41,365 nt of DNA from a virus, in IMG/VR virus record IMGVR_UViG_3300020473_000056, positions 1-41,365 of that record. One strand, 5' to 3'. The position numbers were made by a program, and so were the translations under genes. A model generated the notes under the pieces. That model saw only the letters and a list, made by a program, of their open reading frames with translations, was not told the origin of the DNA and did not search any database. Shown here piece by piece: positions 20,808 to 28,093 of the stretch (position 1 is the stretch's first letter; every line of letters begins with the position of its first letter).

Positions 20808-20930
20808 ATGCAAATAACTAAAAATCTTATAAAATTTAGTAATATGATAATAAAAATTCCTGATGATTGTAAAAGAATGTGGGATTGTTCTGAGAATCGC
20901 TGGGGATATAGGAAGATTAACAATGACTAA
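20808..20930 (+). CDS. 40-residue hypothetical protein
   Basis: ATG 20808 preceded by AAAGGAGGATAAA, one of the best ribosome sites in the window. Contains I-P-D-D-C-K-R-M-W-D-C-S-E-N-R-W-G-Y-R-K. It overlaps the next gene by 8 nt. Two cysteines and W residues suggest a folded micro-protein; unknown. Confidence 0.65.
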   Translation: MQITKNLIKFSNMIIKIPDDCKRMWDCSENRWGYRKINND

Positions 20931-21180
20931 ATTATGTGCAAGGGGGAAAAATGCTGCGAAACGTAAATTTAAAGTTTATCCTAGTGCGTATGCAAATGCG
21001 TATGCTTCTAAAATCTGTGCAGGAAAAATTAAAGACCCTAGTGGTCTCAAGCGAAAAGATTTTAAAGGTCCTAAAAAGAAAATGTCAGTGGGTAAAAGAG
21101 TGGGTAAGCCACAAGGTAAAGTTGCTAAAGGTTGTGGTGCTATTATGGCGAATAGAAAAAAAAGAACTAGAATTACTTAG
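20923..21180 (+). CDS. Small basic Cys protein (KVYPSAYANAYASK type)
   Basis: 85 residues from ATG 20923 (an earlier in-frame start would run through the previous gene). M-T-K-L-C-A-R-G-K-N-A-A-K-R-K-F-K-V-Y-P-S-A-Y, then S-K-I-C-A-G-K, a lysine-rich middle and C-terminal V-A-K-G-C-G-A-I. Nearly a third of residues are K or R. The pattern is widespread in phages and also in large eukaryotic viruses, with no assigned role. Possibly binds packaged DNA or is a virion component. An A8 run near the 3' end could allow frameshifting. Confidence 0.78.
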   Translation: MTKLCARGKNAAKRKFKVYPSAYANAYASKICAGKIKDPSGLKRKDFKGPKKKMSVGKRVGKPQGKVAKGCGAIMANRKKRTRIT

Positions 21181-21226
21181 TGACAAATATAAAAAACAAA
21201 AAGGTAAAAGACCTGAAGAGATATAG

Positions 21227-21508
21227 ATGAAAAAGAAAAAAGGTGGTGGACTTAAAAAATGGTTTAAAGAAAACTGGGTAGATATATCTACAGGTAAACC
21301 TTGTGGAAGAAAATCTGCAAGTAAATCTAAAAGAAAATATCCAGTATGTAGACCTAAAGCTGTAGCTGATAGAATGACTGCAGGACAAAAAGCTTCAGCA
21401 ATAAAAAGAAAAAGAGCTAAAGGTAATATTGGTCCTAAACCAAAATCTATTAGATACCCTATTAGTGCAAGTGGGAGAAAACAAAAAGTAAAAAAGAAAA
21501 GGGGATAA
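21227..21508 (+). CDS. Basic protein with W-V-D-I-S-T-G-K-P-C-G motif (DUF5872-like)
   Basis: 93 residues. K-K-W-F-K-E-N-W-V-D-I-S-T-G-K-P-C-G-R near 10-28, then K-Y-P-V-C-R-P-K-A, a signature I associate from memory with DUF5872, found in bacteria, phages and giant viruses. The remainder is highly basic. Two cysteines are spaced like a single metal or disulfide pair. It follows another small basic Cys protein, suggesting related roles. Confidence 0.75.
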   Translation: MKKKKGGGLKKWFKENWVDISTGKPCGRKSASKSKRKYPVCRPKAVADRMTAGQKASAIKRKRAKGNIGPKPKSIRYPISASGRKQKVKKKRG

Positions 21509-21511
21509 AAT

Positions 21512-21970
21512 ATGATTGACCCATTTACAGCTTTTGCAGCTTTGAAGGGAGCTACAGAAGCAATATCTAAAGCTATTAAAACAGGTAAAGATTTAGCTAA
21601 AATGTCAGGAGCAGTAGCTAAATGGGCAAAGGCTGAAGCAGGTTTACAAGTTGTTGCATCAGAAAAACCTGGATTGTTTGGAAAATTAACTGGTGCTGAA
21701 CAAAATGCTATAGATGCTCATTTCAGAAAGGAAGAAGCTAATAGATTAAGAGATGAAATGAGAAGTATGTTTTTATTATATGGTTCACCTGGACAGTGGG
21801 AGAGATTACAAAAAGAGATAGCTATTGAAAGAAAAAGACAATCTGATATATTAAAAGAACAAATTAAAAAACAAAAATTTAGAAGAAATCTAATTATAGG
21901 TTCAATAGCAGCAATATTAGGGTTGGGTATTATTGCTATTGAGATATACATATTAACCAACCACATATAA
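21512..21970 (+). CDS. 152-residue protein with C-terminal membrane span
   Basis: Alanine/lysine-rich amphipathic N-terminal part (F-A-A-L-K-G-A-T-E-A-I-S-K-A-I-K-T-G-K-D), a long helix rich in R, E and K near 70-120, and one membrane span at about 128-150 (I-G-S-I-A-A-I-L-G-L-G-I-I-A-I-E-I). I recall this layout among marine phage structural-region genes. A virion protein that meets the membrane, or a holin-like protein, is possible. Confidence 0.7.
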   Translation: MIDPFTAFAALKGATEAISKAIKTGKDLAKMSGAVAKWAKAEAGLQVVASEKPGLFGKLTGAEQNAIDAHFRKEEANRLRDEMRSMFLLYGSPGQWERLQKEIAIERKRQSDILKEQIKKQKFRRNLIIGSIAAILGLGIIAIEIYILTNHI

Positions 21971-21979
21971 GGAGTAAAA

Positions 21980-22096
21980 ATGAAAAAAGCAAAAATGCGT
22001 TATGCTGGTGGCAAAAGAGTTAAAACTCAAATGGCTGGTGGCAAAAAAGTTAAAATGATGAATGCAGGTGGAATTATCAAAGGACCACATAGTTAA
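21980..22096 (+). CDS. 38-residue protein made of AGGKxVK repeats
   Basis: ATG 21980 after GGAG. Three internal repeats: Y-A-G-G-K-R-V-K, M-A-G-G-K-K-V-K, N-A-G-G-I-I-K. Ends G-I-I-K-G-P-H-S, sharing I-I-K-G-P-H with the protein at 19844. Extremely basic and glycine-rich. Function unknown. Confidence 0.65.
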   Translation: MKKAKMRYAGGKRVKTQMAGGKKVKMMNAGGIIKGPHS

Positions 22097-22098
22097 AC

Positions 22099-22761
22099 AT
22101 GTCTCATCTAATATCCAATATACCTTTTTTTAGGTGTTGGGTAAGGAAGGAGTTTACTCATAATCATCAGGCTTATCATGGGGAATATTTACATGCGTTA
22201 GCTATTGCAGTTAATTGTATGCCTGATAGATGTTTAAGTTTTCAAGTTGTATTTACAGGTTGTGAAGCTGAAGAACAAAATTTACATGGTGGTGCAATGT
22301 GGGCACGTATGCCAATAACAGGATTAATAGGTGATATACCATTAGATGAATGGACACCACCTATTGAAACACATTATGCTCAGCCTTGGGATTGTCCTAG
22401 TCATAATCATAGTATTGTGGTTATGGATAGAATTAGTTCAAGTCCTTGGTTGTGTAAAGTTAATGGTGAATTTTATACTGGTAAATATTATTTTACAGTT
22501 GACTTTACTGATAGTGCAGTAGCAGATGACCCTGCACAACATAAGCAATCACATGTTTTACATTTAACATCAGGTCCATATAAAGGTGCAATGGTAGCTT
22601 TACCTAATAATAGAGTTAGAGTTACAAGTCCTGCAATGTGGTCAGCAGGTGAAGGTGCTCCAGATTTTGTTCCGTCACAATATAAACATACTGCTGAATC
22701 TCATGATGATTATATGGATGTATATAAAACTTTTGATAATTTATATAATAAGGATAAATAA
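22099..22761 (+). CDS. 220-residue conserved-looking protein of unknown function
   Basis: Rich in H, C, W and P: N-H-Q-A-Y-H-G-E-Y near 22-30, C-M-P-D-R-C near 39-44, F-T-G-C-E-A-E-E-Q-N-L-H-G-G-A-M-W, then W-D-C-P-S-H-N-H-S near 97-105 and P-W-L-C-K-V-N-G near 116. The dense His/Cys pattern suggests metal binding or an enzyme. A final Y-T-V-type beta domain contains F-T-V-D-F-T-D. Located between tiny basic genes and the scaffold. I do not recognise the family. Confidence 0.72.
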   Translation: MSHLISNIPFFRCWVRKEFTHNHQAYHGEYLHALAIAVNCMPDRCLSFQVVFTGCEAEEQNLHGGAMWARMPITGLIGDIPLDEWTPPIETHYAQPWDCPSHNHSIVVMDRISSSPWLCKVNGEFYTGKYYFTVDFTDSAVADDPAQHKQSHVLHLTSGPYKGAMVALPNNRVRVTSPAMWSAGEGAPDFVPSQYKHTAESHDDYMDVYKTFDNLYNKDK

Positions 22762-22893
22762 ATGCACTATACTGCAAGATTAAAAAAAGTAATAAAAGGT
22801 TTGAAGAAGGCAACTAAATTACATGCTCAACAAGCTAAAATACTTGAAGGTATTGAAAAAGACCAGAGAGTAAGATATAAGAATAAAAAATAG
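22762..22893 (+). CDS. 43-residue basic helical protein
   Basis: ATG 22762 directly follows the previous stop, AAGGA 7 nt upstream. One basic amphipathic helix: L-K-K-V-I-K-G-L-K-K-A-T-K-L-H-A-Q-Q-A-K-I-L. Similar short K-L-H-A-rich proteins occur in the same position in marine phages. Unknown function. Confidence 0.65.
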   Translation: MHYTARLKKVIKGLKKATKLHAQQAKILEGIEKDQRVRYKNKK

Positions 22894-22905
22894 TTACTTG
22901 TATGT

Positions 22906-22922
22906 TACTATAATTTATAGTA
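22906..22922. repeat. Palindrome TACTATAA-T-TTATAGTA
   Basis: Perfect 17-bp dyad in the 86-bp gap before the scaffold gene, followed by AT-rich sequence. Could be part of a promoter or operator for the head genes. A second small inverted repeat TTGCG / CGCAA lies just before the scaffold start. Confidence 0.5.
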
Positions 22923-22979
22923 TTATATAAGATTATAACTTTGCGTAATCGCTTGGTTCGCAACAACGTAGGAGAAAAT

Positions 22980-24011
22980 ATGGAAGACAATACAGTCACC
23001 AAAGATGATGGTTGGGGTCAAATAGATACATCACAACCTGAACAAAAAGAAAAAGAAAATAAAGTAGACTTTGAGGTTGAAAACTCTTCTGAAGAAAAAG
23101 AAGTTAAGGTTGAACCTGAAATTGAAAAAGAAGAGGTAAAAGAAAAACCTAAACTTGAAACTAAACAAGAAGAAGAAACTCAACTAGAAGAACAACCTGA
23201 TGAAGCTAAAGATATAGATTCTAAAAGAGCACAAAAAAGAATACGTCAGTTAGTTCGTCAAAGAAAAGAAAAGGAAGAAGAAGTTGCCAGACTTTTAGCT
23301 GATAAACAAGAACTTGAAAAAAGATTAAAAACAAATCAAAGCAATCAATTTGATTTAACAAAGACAAGTCTTGAGTCTCAAGAAAAAAGTTTAGAAAATC
23401 AACTTAGTCTTGCTAAACAAAATTATTTAGATGCTTTTGAAAAAGATGATAAAAGTCAATTATTAAAAGCACAGGAAGCTTTAAATGAAGCACAGATTAA
23501 TTTAAATAGTGTAAAAACAAATAAGGTTAATTTTGATAAAGATTACGAGAATTATCAGAACTCAGTTAAACAACAGCCTGTTCAACAATCTCAACCTCAA
23601 CAACCCCAATACGACCCTAAAGCAGTCGCATGGGCAGAAAAGAATGAATGGTTTGGTCAAGATAAAATGATGACTGCTGCAGCATTAGCTTTGGATGCTC
23701 AGTTAAAAGAAGAAGGTTTTGACCCATCAGATGATGATTTTTATACTGAAGTTGATACAAGGTTGCAACAAACCTTTCCAACTAAATTTAAACAAACTCA
23801 ACAAGTTCGTCAGAAGGACACGTCAAGTCCTTCTCAAGTAGTCGCAGGAACTTCTCGCACTCCTGCTTCCAAAAAAATCAAGCTAACTCAAGAAGATGTT
23901 AGACTTGCAAATAAATGGAATGTACCACTTGAACAGTATGCCAAAGAGAAAGCAAAAGTGTCTGACTCTGAAGAGTATACAACAATATCAACAATGCGTA
24001 GGAGTTCATAA
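22980..24011 (+). CDS. Capsid scaffold protein
   Basis: 343 residues from ATG 22980, which has GTAGGAG upstream. Residues 1-80 are dominated by E and K; 85-200 form a long coiled coil (R-K-E-K-E-E-E-V-A-R-L-L-A-D-K-Q); a Q/P-rich linker follows near 205-220; then W-A-E-K-N-E-W-F-G near 230, and a basic C-terminal region. Charged, helical, repeat-like composition directly upstream of the capsid genes is typical of tailed-phage scaffolds, which guide prohead assembly and then leave. Identification by position and composition. Confidence 0.8.
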   Translation: MEDNTVTKDDGWGQIDTSQPEQKEKENKVDFEVENSSEEKEVKVEPEIEKEEVKEKPKLETKQEEETQLEEQPDEAKDIDSKRAQKRIRQLVRQRKEKEEEVARLLADKQELEKRLKTNQSNQFDLTKTSLESQEKSLENQLSLAKQNYLDAFEKDDKSQLLKAQEALNEAQINLNSVKTNKVNFDKDYENYQNSVKQQPVQQSQPQQPQYDPKAVAWAEKNEWFGQDKMMTAAALALDAQLKEEGFDPSDDDFYTEVDTRLQQTFPTKFKQTQQVRQKDTSSPSQVVAGTSRTPASKKIKLTQEDVRLANKWNVPLEQYAKEKAKVSDSEEYTTISTMRRSS

Positions 24012-24013
24012 CA

Positions 24014-24505
24014 ATGGCAATAACTAAAACAAAACGTACTGAAGAAACTAGAGAATCTACTTCAAAAATTGAAACGTCTTCATTTGAAGAGGAAAACTAT
24101 CTTGATATACCTCAAGCTGTTAAAGATAAATTTAATAGTCAAGGTATGACTTTAAGATGGATTAGAGTCGCTTTAAGTGGAGAGGATGATTATAAAAATG
24201 TGGGTAAGAGACAACGTGAAGGTTGGACTTTCGTTTCACCTGAAGAAGTTCCAGAGTTAGCTTCGTCTTCAATCGTAAGAGAAGATGGCAGATATAAAGG
24301 AGTCGTAAGTAACGGAGATGTTGCTCTTGCAAAGATGCCTATTGAAAAATCTGAAGCAAGAAGAAATCACCAACTTAAAAAACATAAAATGCAAGAAGAT
24401 TCTTTAGATGCTAGATTACGTGCAGAATCAGACTCACGTATGCCTATAACGAACTCAAGTAAATCAACTGTTACAAAAGGTCGTGAACCTCGTTTTCAAC
24501 GATAG
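24014..24505 (+). CDS. Head-region protein with WRxxxP-type motif
   Basis: 163 residues. I-P-Q-A-V-K-D-K-F-N-S-Q-G-M near 32-45, L-R-W-I-R-V-A-L, then R-Q-R-E-G-W-T-F-V-S-P-E-E-V-P near 66-80. The pattern is common in marine phage genes lying between scaffold and capsid. Probably a minor head protein. No enzymatic motif. Confidence 0.72.
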   Translation: MAITKTKRTEETRESTSKIETSSFEEENYLDIPQAVKDKFNSQGMTLRWIRVALSGEDDYKNVGKRQREGWTFVSPEEVPELASSSIVREDGRYKGVVSNGDVALAKMPIEKSEARRNHQLKKHKMQEDSLDARLRAESDSRMPITNSSKSTVTKGREPRFQR

Positions 24506-24547
24506 TTTGTAATTATATTAATAATACACTTATGAAGGAGATAACAA

Positions 24548-25129
24548 ATGAGTGCAAGTAAAGCATTATTTGGAATGGTCCCAATGAGAAAAGTTGGTTC
24601 AAATTACAATTCTACTGCTCAATCTCAGTACGCAATTGCCAATGGACTAGCTTCTAATATCTTTCATGGAGACCTAGTAACGATTTCTGCTGGTAATATT
24701 ACACCAGTAGCAACGACTACTGATTTTGCTATAGGTGTTTTTATGGGATGTGAATATACAGACCCTACTACAAAACAACCTACGTTTAGTCGTCATTTTC
24801 CTGCAAATACTTCAAGTGCTATTGGTAACCCAGTAGGATTTGTTGTTGATGACCCTTATGCATCTTTTATGATTCAAGCAGATGCATCAGTTACTGCAGG
24901 TGATATTAACTCGCAAAACTTTGAAGTTACTTTAGGTGCAGGTTCAACTGTTACTGGTAATTCAGGATTTGGTATTAAAGCTGCTAGTAGAGCAACTTCA
25001 ACCAAAGCTGTGAGACCAATAGCAATGGTAAACGAACCAGGCAATGCCTTAACAGGTGCTGATGGTGCGTTTCCTAAACTTGAAGTTAAAATCGTCCAGC
25101 ATTGGATGAAACGTCAAGCAACAGCATAA
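24548..25129 (+). CDS. Probable head decoration/accessory capsid protein
   Basis: 193 residues, Ala/Ser/Thr/Gly-rich beta protein with S-G-N-I-T-P-V-A near 51, V-F-M-G-C-E-Y near 66, N-P-V-G-F-V-V-D-D-P near 96 and V-Q-H-W-M-K near the end. Very strong ribosome site (AAGGAGATAACAA). Position directly before the major capsid gene and composition suggest a capsid-stabilising protein. Not matched to a named family. Confidence 0.68.
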   Translation: MSASKALFGMVPMRKVGSNYNSTAQSQYAIANGLASNIFHGDLVTISAGNITPVATTTDFAIGVFMGCEYTDPTTKQPTFSRHFPANTSSAIGNPVGFVVDDPYASFMIQADASVTAGDINSQNFEVTLGAGSTVTGNSGFGIKAASRATSTKAVRPIAMVNEPGNALTGADGAFPKLEVKIVQHWMKRQATA

Positions 25130-25149
25130 CATAGAAGGAGAAATATAAT

Positions 25150-26058
25150 ATGGCTATAAATAGAGCAAGTATTGCAAAACAACTTCTTCCAGGACTTAAT
25201 GCTGTCTTTGGTGTTGAGTATGGTGAAGTTAATGATGAGCATACACCCCTATTTGATACAGAAAATTCAGATAGGTCTTTTGAAGAAGAAGTGTTATTCA
25301 CAGGATTTGGCACAGCTCCAGTAAAATCTGAAGGTGCTGCTGTTTCTTTTGATGAAGCACAAGAATCATTCACAGCTAGATATAATCACGAAACAGTTGC
25401 TTTAGCTTTTTCAATTACTGAAGAAGCAATGGAAGACAACTTGTACGACACTTTCGCAAAAGTTCGTGCTCGTGCTTTAGCTCGTGCAATGGCTAATACT
25501 AAACAAGTGAAAGCTGCTGCCATTTTTAATAATGGATTTACAGCAGGTGATAGTGCAATTGGAGATGGACAAGCTTTCTTCTCTGCTTCACATCCAGTTG
25601 TTGGTGGTGGAACACAAAGTAATATACTCGCTGCTGCTGATTTATCAGAATCAGCTTTAGAGGCTGCGTTGATTACTATTGATGGAACTAAAGATGACAG
25701 AGGTATCTTAACTGGTACACAAGCTGTATCTTTACATATTCCAACTGACCTTAAATTTACTGCAGAGAGACTACTAGCCTCTCCAGGTAAACCAGGGTCT
25801 AACCACAACGACATTAATGCAATTAGAAACATGGGAGTAATTCCTGATGGATATTATGTAAATAGAAGATTTACAAATTCCAATGATTACTACCTAAAAA
25901 CTGATATACCTAATGGTGCCAAAATGTTTGTAAGAGTTCCTCTACAAACTAAAATGGAACCAGACTTTGATACAGGTAACGTCAGATTTAAATCAAGAGA
26001 AAGATATTCTTTTGGTGTTTCTGATTGGAGAAGTTACTATGGTTCACAAGGAGCATAG
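25150..26058 (+). CDS. Major capsid protein (Mu gpT-like, HK97 fold)
   Basis: 302 residues. N-terminal R-A-S-I-A-K-Q-L-L-P-G-L-N near 5-17, F-E-E-E-V-L-F-T-G-F-G near 43-53, A-R-Y-N-H-E-T-V-A-L-A-F near 75, R-A-L-A-R-A-M-A-N-T near 106, S-H-P-V-V near 145 and C-terminal G-V-S-D-W-R-S-Y-Y-G. This order is that of Mu-like major head subunit gpT proteins. It forms the icosahedral shell. Followed by a terminator, as expected for the most highly expressed virion gene. Confidence 0.88.
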   Translation: MAINRASIAKQLLPGLNAVFGVEYGEVNDEHTPLFDTENSDRSFEEEVLFTGFGTAPVKSEGAAVSFDEAQESFTARYNHETVALAFSITEEAMEDNLYDTFAKVRARALARAMANTKQVKAAAIFNNGFTAGDSAIGDGQAFFSASHPVVGGGTQSNILAAADLSESALEAALITIDGTKDDRGILTGTQAVSLHIPTDLKFTAERLLASPGKPGSNHNDINAIRNMGVIPDGYYVNRRFTNSNDYYLKTDIPNGAKMFVRVPLQTKMEPDFDTGNVRFKSRERYSFGVSDWRSYYGSQGA

Positions 26059-26070
26059 ATAAACATTTAT

Positions 26071-26100
26071 AAGGGGTCTCTCATGAGACCCTTTATATTT
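26071..26100 (+). terminator. Rho-independent terminator after the capsid gene
   Basis: Stem AAGGGGTCTC (26071-26080) / GAGACCCTTT (26085-26094) with loop TCAT, followed by ATATTTTATA. Ten pairs including one G-T. Confidence 0.85.
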
Positions 26101-26116
26101 TATATAGGGAATAAGA

Positions 26117-26413
26117 ATGACTAATTTAAGTACAGTAAGACATGTAACAACTTCATCAGGAGACTTAACAGCAGTTGCAGTTGGTTTTCCAACAAGAATT
26201 AGAGGTTTTAATGTTTTAAATTCAAAAAATGCAGTAGGTACATTTGAAATAAAAGATGGCTTAACAACAGGAGCCACTAAATCAAGAATTAAAATTAATA
26301 TGCCAGCAGATGGTACATTAGACACCTATCTAGCAGATGAAGGTGTTAGATGTGAAACTGGTGTTGTAGTAAGTGCAAGTGTTAGTGTATATGCTACAAT
26401 TTACTTTGGATAG
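26117..26413 (+). CDS. 98-residue beta-rich virion protein candidate
   Basis: S/T/V/G-rich, with R-I-R-G-F-N-V-L-N and a C-terminal V-V-V-S-A-S-V-S-V-Y-A-T-I-Y-F-G. Looks like a small beta sandwich, similar in feel to minor head or tail decoration proteins. First gene after the capsid terminator. Function unknown. Confidence 0.68.
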   Translation: MTNLSTVRHVTTSSGDLTAVAVGFPTRIRGFNVLNSKNAVGTFEIKDGLTTGATKSRIKINMPADGTLDTYLADEGVRCETGVVVSASVSVYATIYFG

Positions 26414-26417
26414 ATAA

Positions 26418-26726
26418 ATGGCTAGAAAAGCTAAGAAAAAATCTAAAGGAATGGGAATTAAAACAAGTGTTAAGTCAGGTAATTTTTTACCTACTAGCAA
26501 GGGTGCAGGAATGACTGCAAAAGGAGTAGCTGCATATCGTAGAGCAAATCCAGGTTCTAAATTAAAAACTGCAGTTACAGGTAATGTAAAAAAAGGTAGC
26601 AAGGCTGCTAAACGTAGAAAGTCTTTTTGTGCTAGAAGTGCAGGACAGGCTAGGATGCATAATATTAATTGTAAGAAAACTCCAAAAAAAAGAATATGTG
26701 CAGCACGTAGAAGATGGAAATGTTAA
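26418..26726 (+). CDS. Small basic protein (DUF6321-like)
   Basis: 102 residues. G-A-G-M-T-A-K-G-V-A-A-Y-R-R-A-N-P-G-S-K near 29-48, then G-S-K-A-A-K-R-R-K-S-F-C-A-R-S-A-G-Q and C-terminal A-A-R-R-R-W-K-C. This is the signature I recall for DUF6321, found in phages, bacteria and giant viruses with unknown role. Very basic, few cysteines. In a virion operon it might bind DNA in the capsid. Confidence 0.8.
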   Translation: MARKAKKKSKGMGIKTSVKSGNFLPTSKGAGMTAKGVAAYRRANPGSKLKTAVTGNVKKGSKAAKRRKSFCARSAGQARMHNINCKKTPKKRICAARRRWKC

Positions 26727-27383
26727 ATGGCAGATTTTACAACTTTAACAACAGAGATTATAAATACAACTGAAAATGACTCAGCAGAGTTTCTAACTCA
26801 ATTACCTAATATTGTTAATAGAGCAGAGGAAAGATTAACAGATGAGTTAGATGATTATGGTTTAGTAACATATACTTCAGTAGCAGTTTCACAAGGCAAC
26901 AATATAGTTACTCTACCAACAGGTACAAGAATTGTAAAGAACTTTAATGTTGATATTAATGGAGCAAAAACAAGTATACTTTTAAAAACTGATGAGTATT
27001 TAAGAGATTATTGGAACGTGTCAGCTTCAACAGGTGAGCCAAAATATTATGCACATAAAGATAATACAACTATATTAGTAGCACCTACACCTTCATCAAC
27101 AAGTAATGGTGAGATAGTACATATATCAAGACCTACAACTTTAACGTCAGCTTCACCTAGTAATTACTTTACAGATTTTTGTTATAACGCATTGTTTAAT
27201 GCATGTTTAGTTGAATCATATATCTTTATGAAAAATTTTCAAGCTGTTCCTACATTTGAACAAAAGTATCAATCAGCTATTTCAATTGTTAGAAACAGAG
27301 CCAGAAGATTTAGACGTGACGATATGACAAGACCTGCAAGTCCTGCAGGAGCAGATAATACAGTCGTAGATGGGAGTAATTAA
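26727..27383 (+). CDS. Head-tail adaptor protein candidate
   Basis: 218 residues. N-terminal helices F-L-T-Q-L-P-N-I-V-N-R-A-E-E-R-L near 23-38, D-E-L-D-D-Y-G-L, then beta segment Q-G-N-N-I-V-T-L-P, W-N-V-S-A-S-T-G-E-P-K-Y-Y-A near 95-108, and C-terminal helix F-E-Q-K-Y-Q-S-A-I. The helix-sheet-helix order and W..G.P.Y motif are those of phage adaptor proteins that bind the portal ring. Adjacent frames overlap by one base. Confidence 0.75.
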   Translation: MADFTTLTTEIINTTENDSAEFLTQLPNIVNRAEERLTDELDDYGLVTYTSVAVSQGNNIVTLPTGTRIVKNFNVDINGAKTSILLKTDEYLRDYWNVSASTGEPKYYAHKDNTTILVAPTPSSTSNGEIVHISRPTTLTSASPSNYFTDFCYNALFNACLVESYIFMKNFQAVPTFEQKYQSAISIVRNRARRFRRDDMTRPASPAGADNTVVDGSN

Positions 27384-27649
27384 TGGTTATTAGTAGAAGT
27401 TCAATACCACAACAAATAATGAAACCTGGTGTAAAGAAAAAAAGTAAAGTTAAAAAAGTTTTAAAAGGTTTAGGTAAAGGTTTATTTAGTCCTGCAGCAG
27501 TTGCTTTTGAAGCTGTCATGCCTAAAAAAGCAGGTTCAGCAACTTTATTTACTGATGAAGAATTAAAAGAAATGAAACGTAAAGAAAAAGAAAATGAAAA
27601 GTCTATAAAAAAATATATGGGTGGTTCACTAAACAAAGGGGGAATATAA
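27383..27649 (+). CDS. 88-residue basic protein ending in MGGS motif
   Basis: K-rich (K-K-K-S-K-V-K-K-V-L-K-G-L-G-K-G-L) with a short hydrophobic alanine stretch and C-terminus K-K-Y-M-G-G-S-L-N-K-G-G-I. ATG overlaps the preceding stop (TAATG). One of several consecutive Lys-rich proteins with Gly-Gly tails. Unknown. Confidence 0.68.
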   Translation: MVISRSSIPQQIMKPGVKKKSKVKKVLKGLGKGLFSPAAVAFEAVMPKKAGSATLFTDEELKEMKRKEKENEKSIKKYMGGSLNKGGI

Positions 27650-28089
27650 TGAAAAAAGCTTTACTTAAAAAATTTAAAGACTTAACTATGGAACAACAAA
27701 AAAAAGTTGTTGAACAAGTTAAAGATATTCCTGAGTTTGCAGGTAAAAAAGTAGGTGAGATAAAAAAGAAACTAAAAGAAGTTTTTACAAAAGATATGTC
27801 TTCTAAACAAAAACTTATTAATAGTATGAGAAAAAAATTAAGAGAAAGAAAGCCACCTATTGATGTAAGTGATACTTTAAGAGGTAAGGGTAAAGAAACT
27901 ACAATGGTTAATAGAGTTCCACCTGAACAACAAATGACTAAAAATAAAGCTATGGATTTAAATTTATTTGAAGTTCCTCAAGAAACTATAGATAAAAATA
28001 TAATGAAAAATACTTTAAAAAAATCAGGTGGTGGTAGACTTAAATCTAATCGTAGCTATCGTGGCTATGGTGCAGCAAGGAAAGGGTAA
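27649..28089 (+). CDS. 146-residue basic protein ending RGYGAARKG
   Basis: Helical, lysine-rich (M-E-Q-Q-K-K-V-V-E-Q-V-K), then K-S-G-G-G-R-L-K-S-N-R-S-Y-R-G-Y-G-A-A-R-K-G at the end. The tail is a recurring signature in marine phage hypotheticals. It starts within the stop of the previous gene. Unknown function, probably a virion component. Confidence 0.68.
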   Translation: MKKALLKKFKDLTMEQQKKVVEQVKDIPEFAGKKVGEIKKKLKEVFTKDMSSKQKLINSMRKKLRERKPPIDVSDTLRGKGKETTMVNRVPPEQQMTKNKAMDLNLFEVPQETIDKNIMKNTLKKSGGGRLKSNRSYRGYGAARKG

Positions 28090-28093
28090 CTAT

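Noticed and set aside
20936-21160. Full 96-codon frame overlapping the basic protein gene in +1
   Set aside because: Most of it lies under a clearly recognised protein in the other frame and its composition follows that shadow; only the last 23 codons past the A-run are kept as a finding.
25386-25832. 148-codon minus-strand frame inside the capsid gene
   Set aside because: Antisense shadow of the capsid gene; composition explained by the Ala-rich coding strand.
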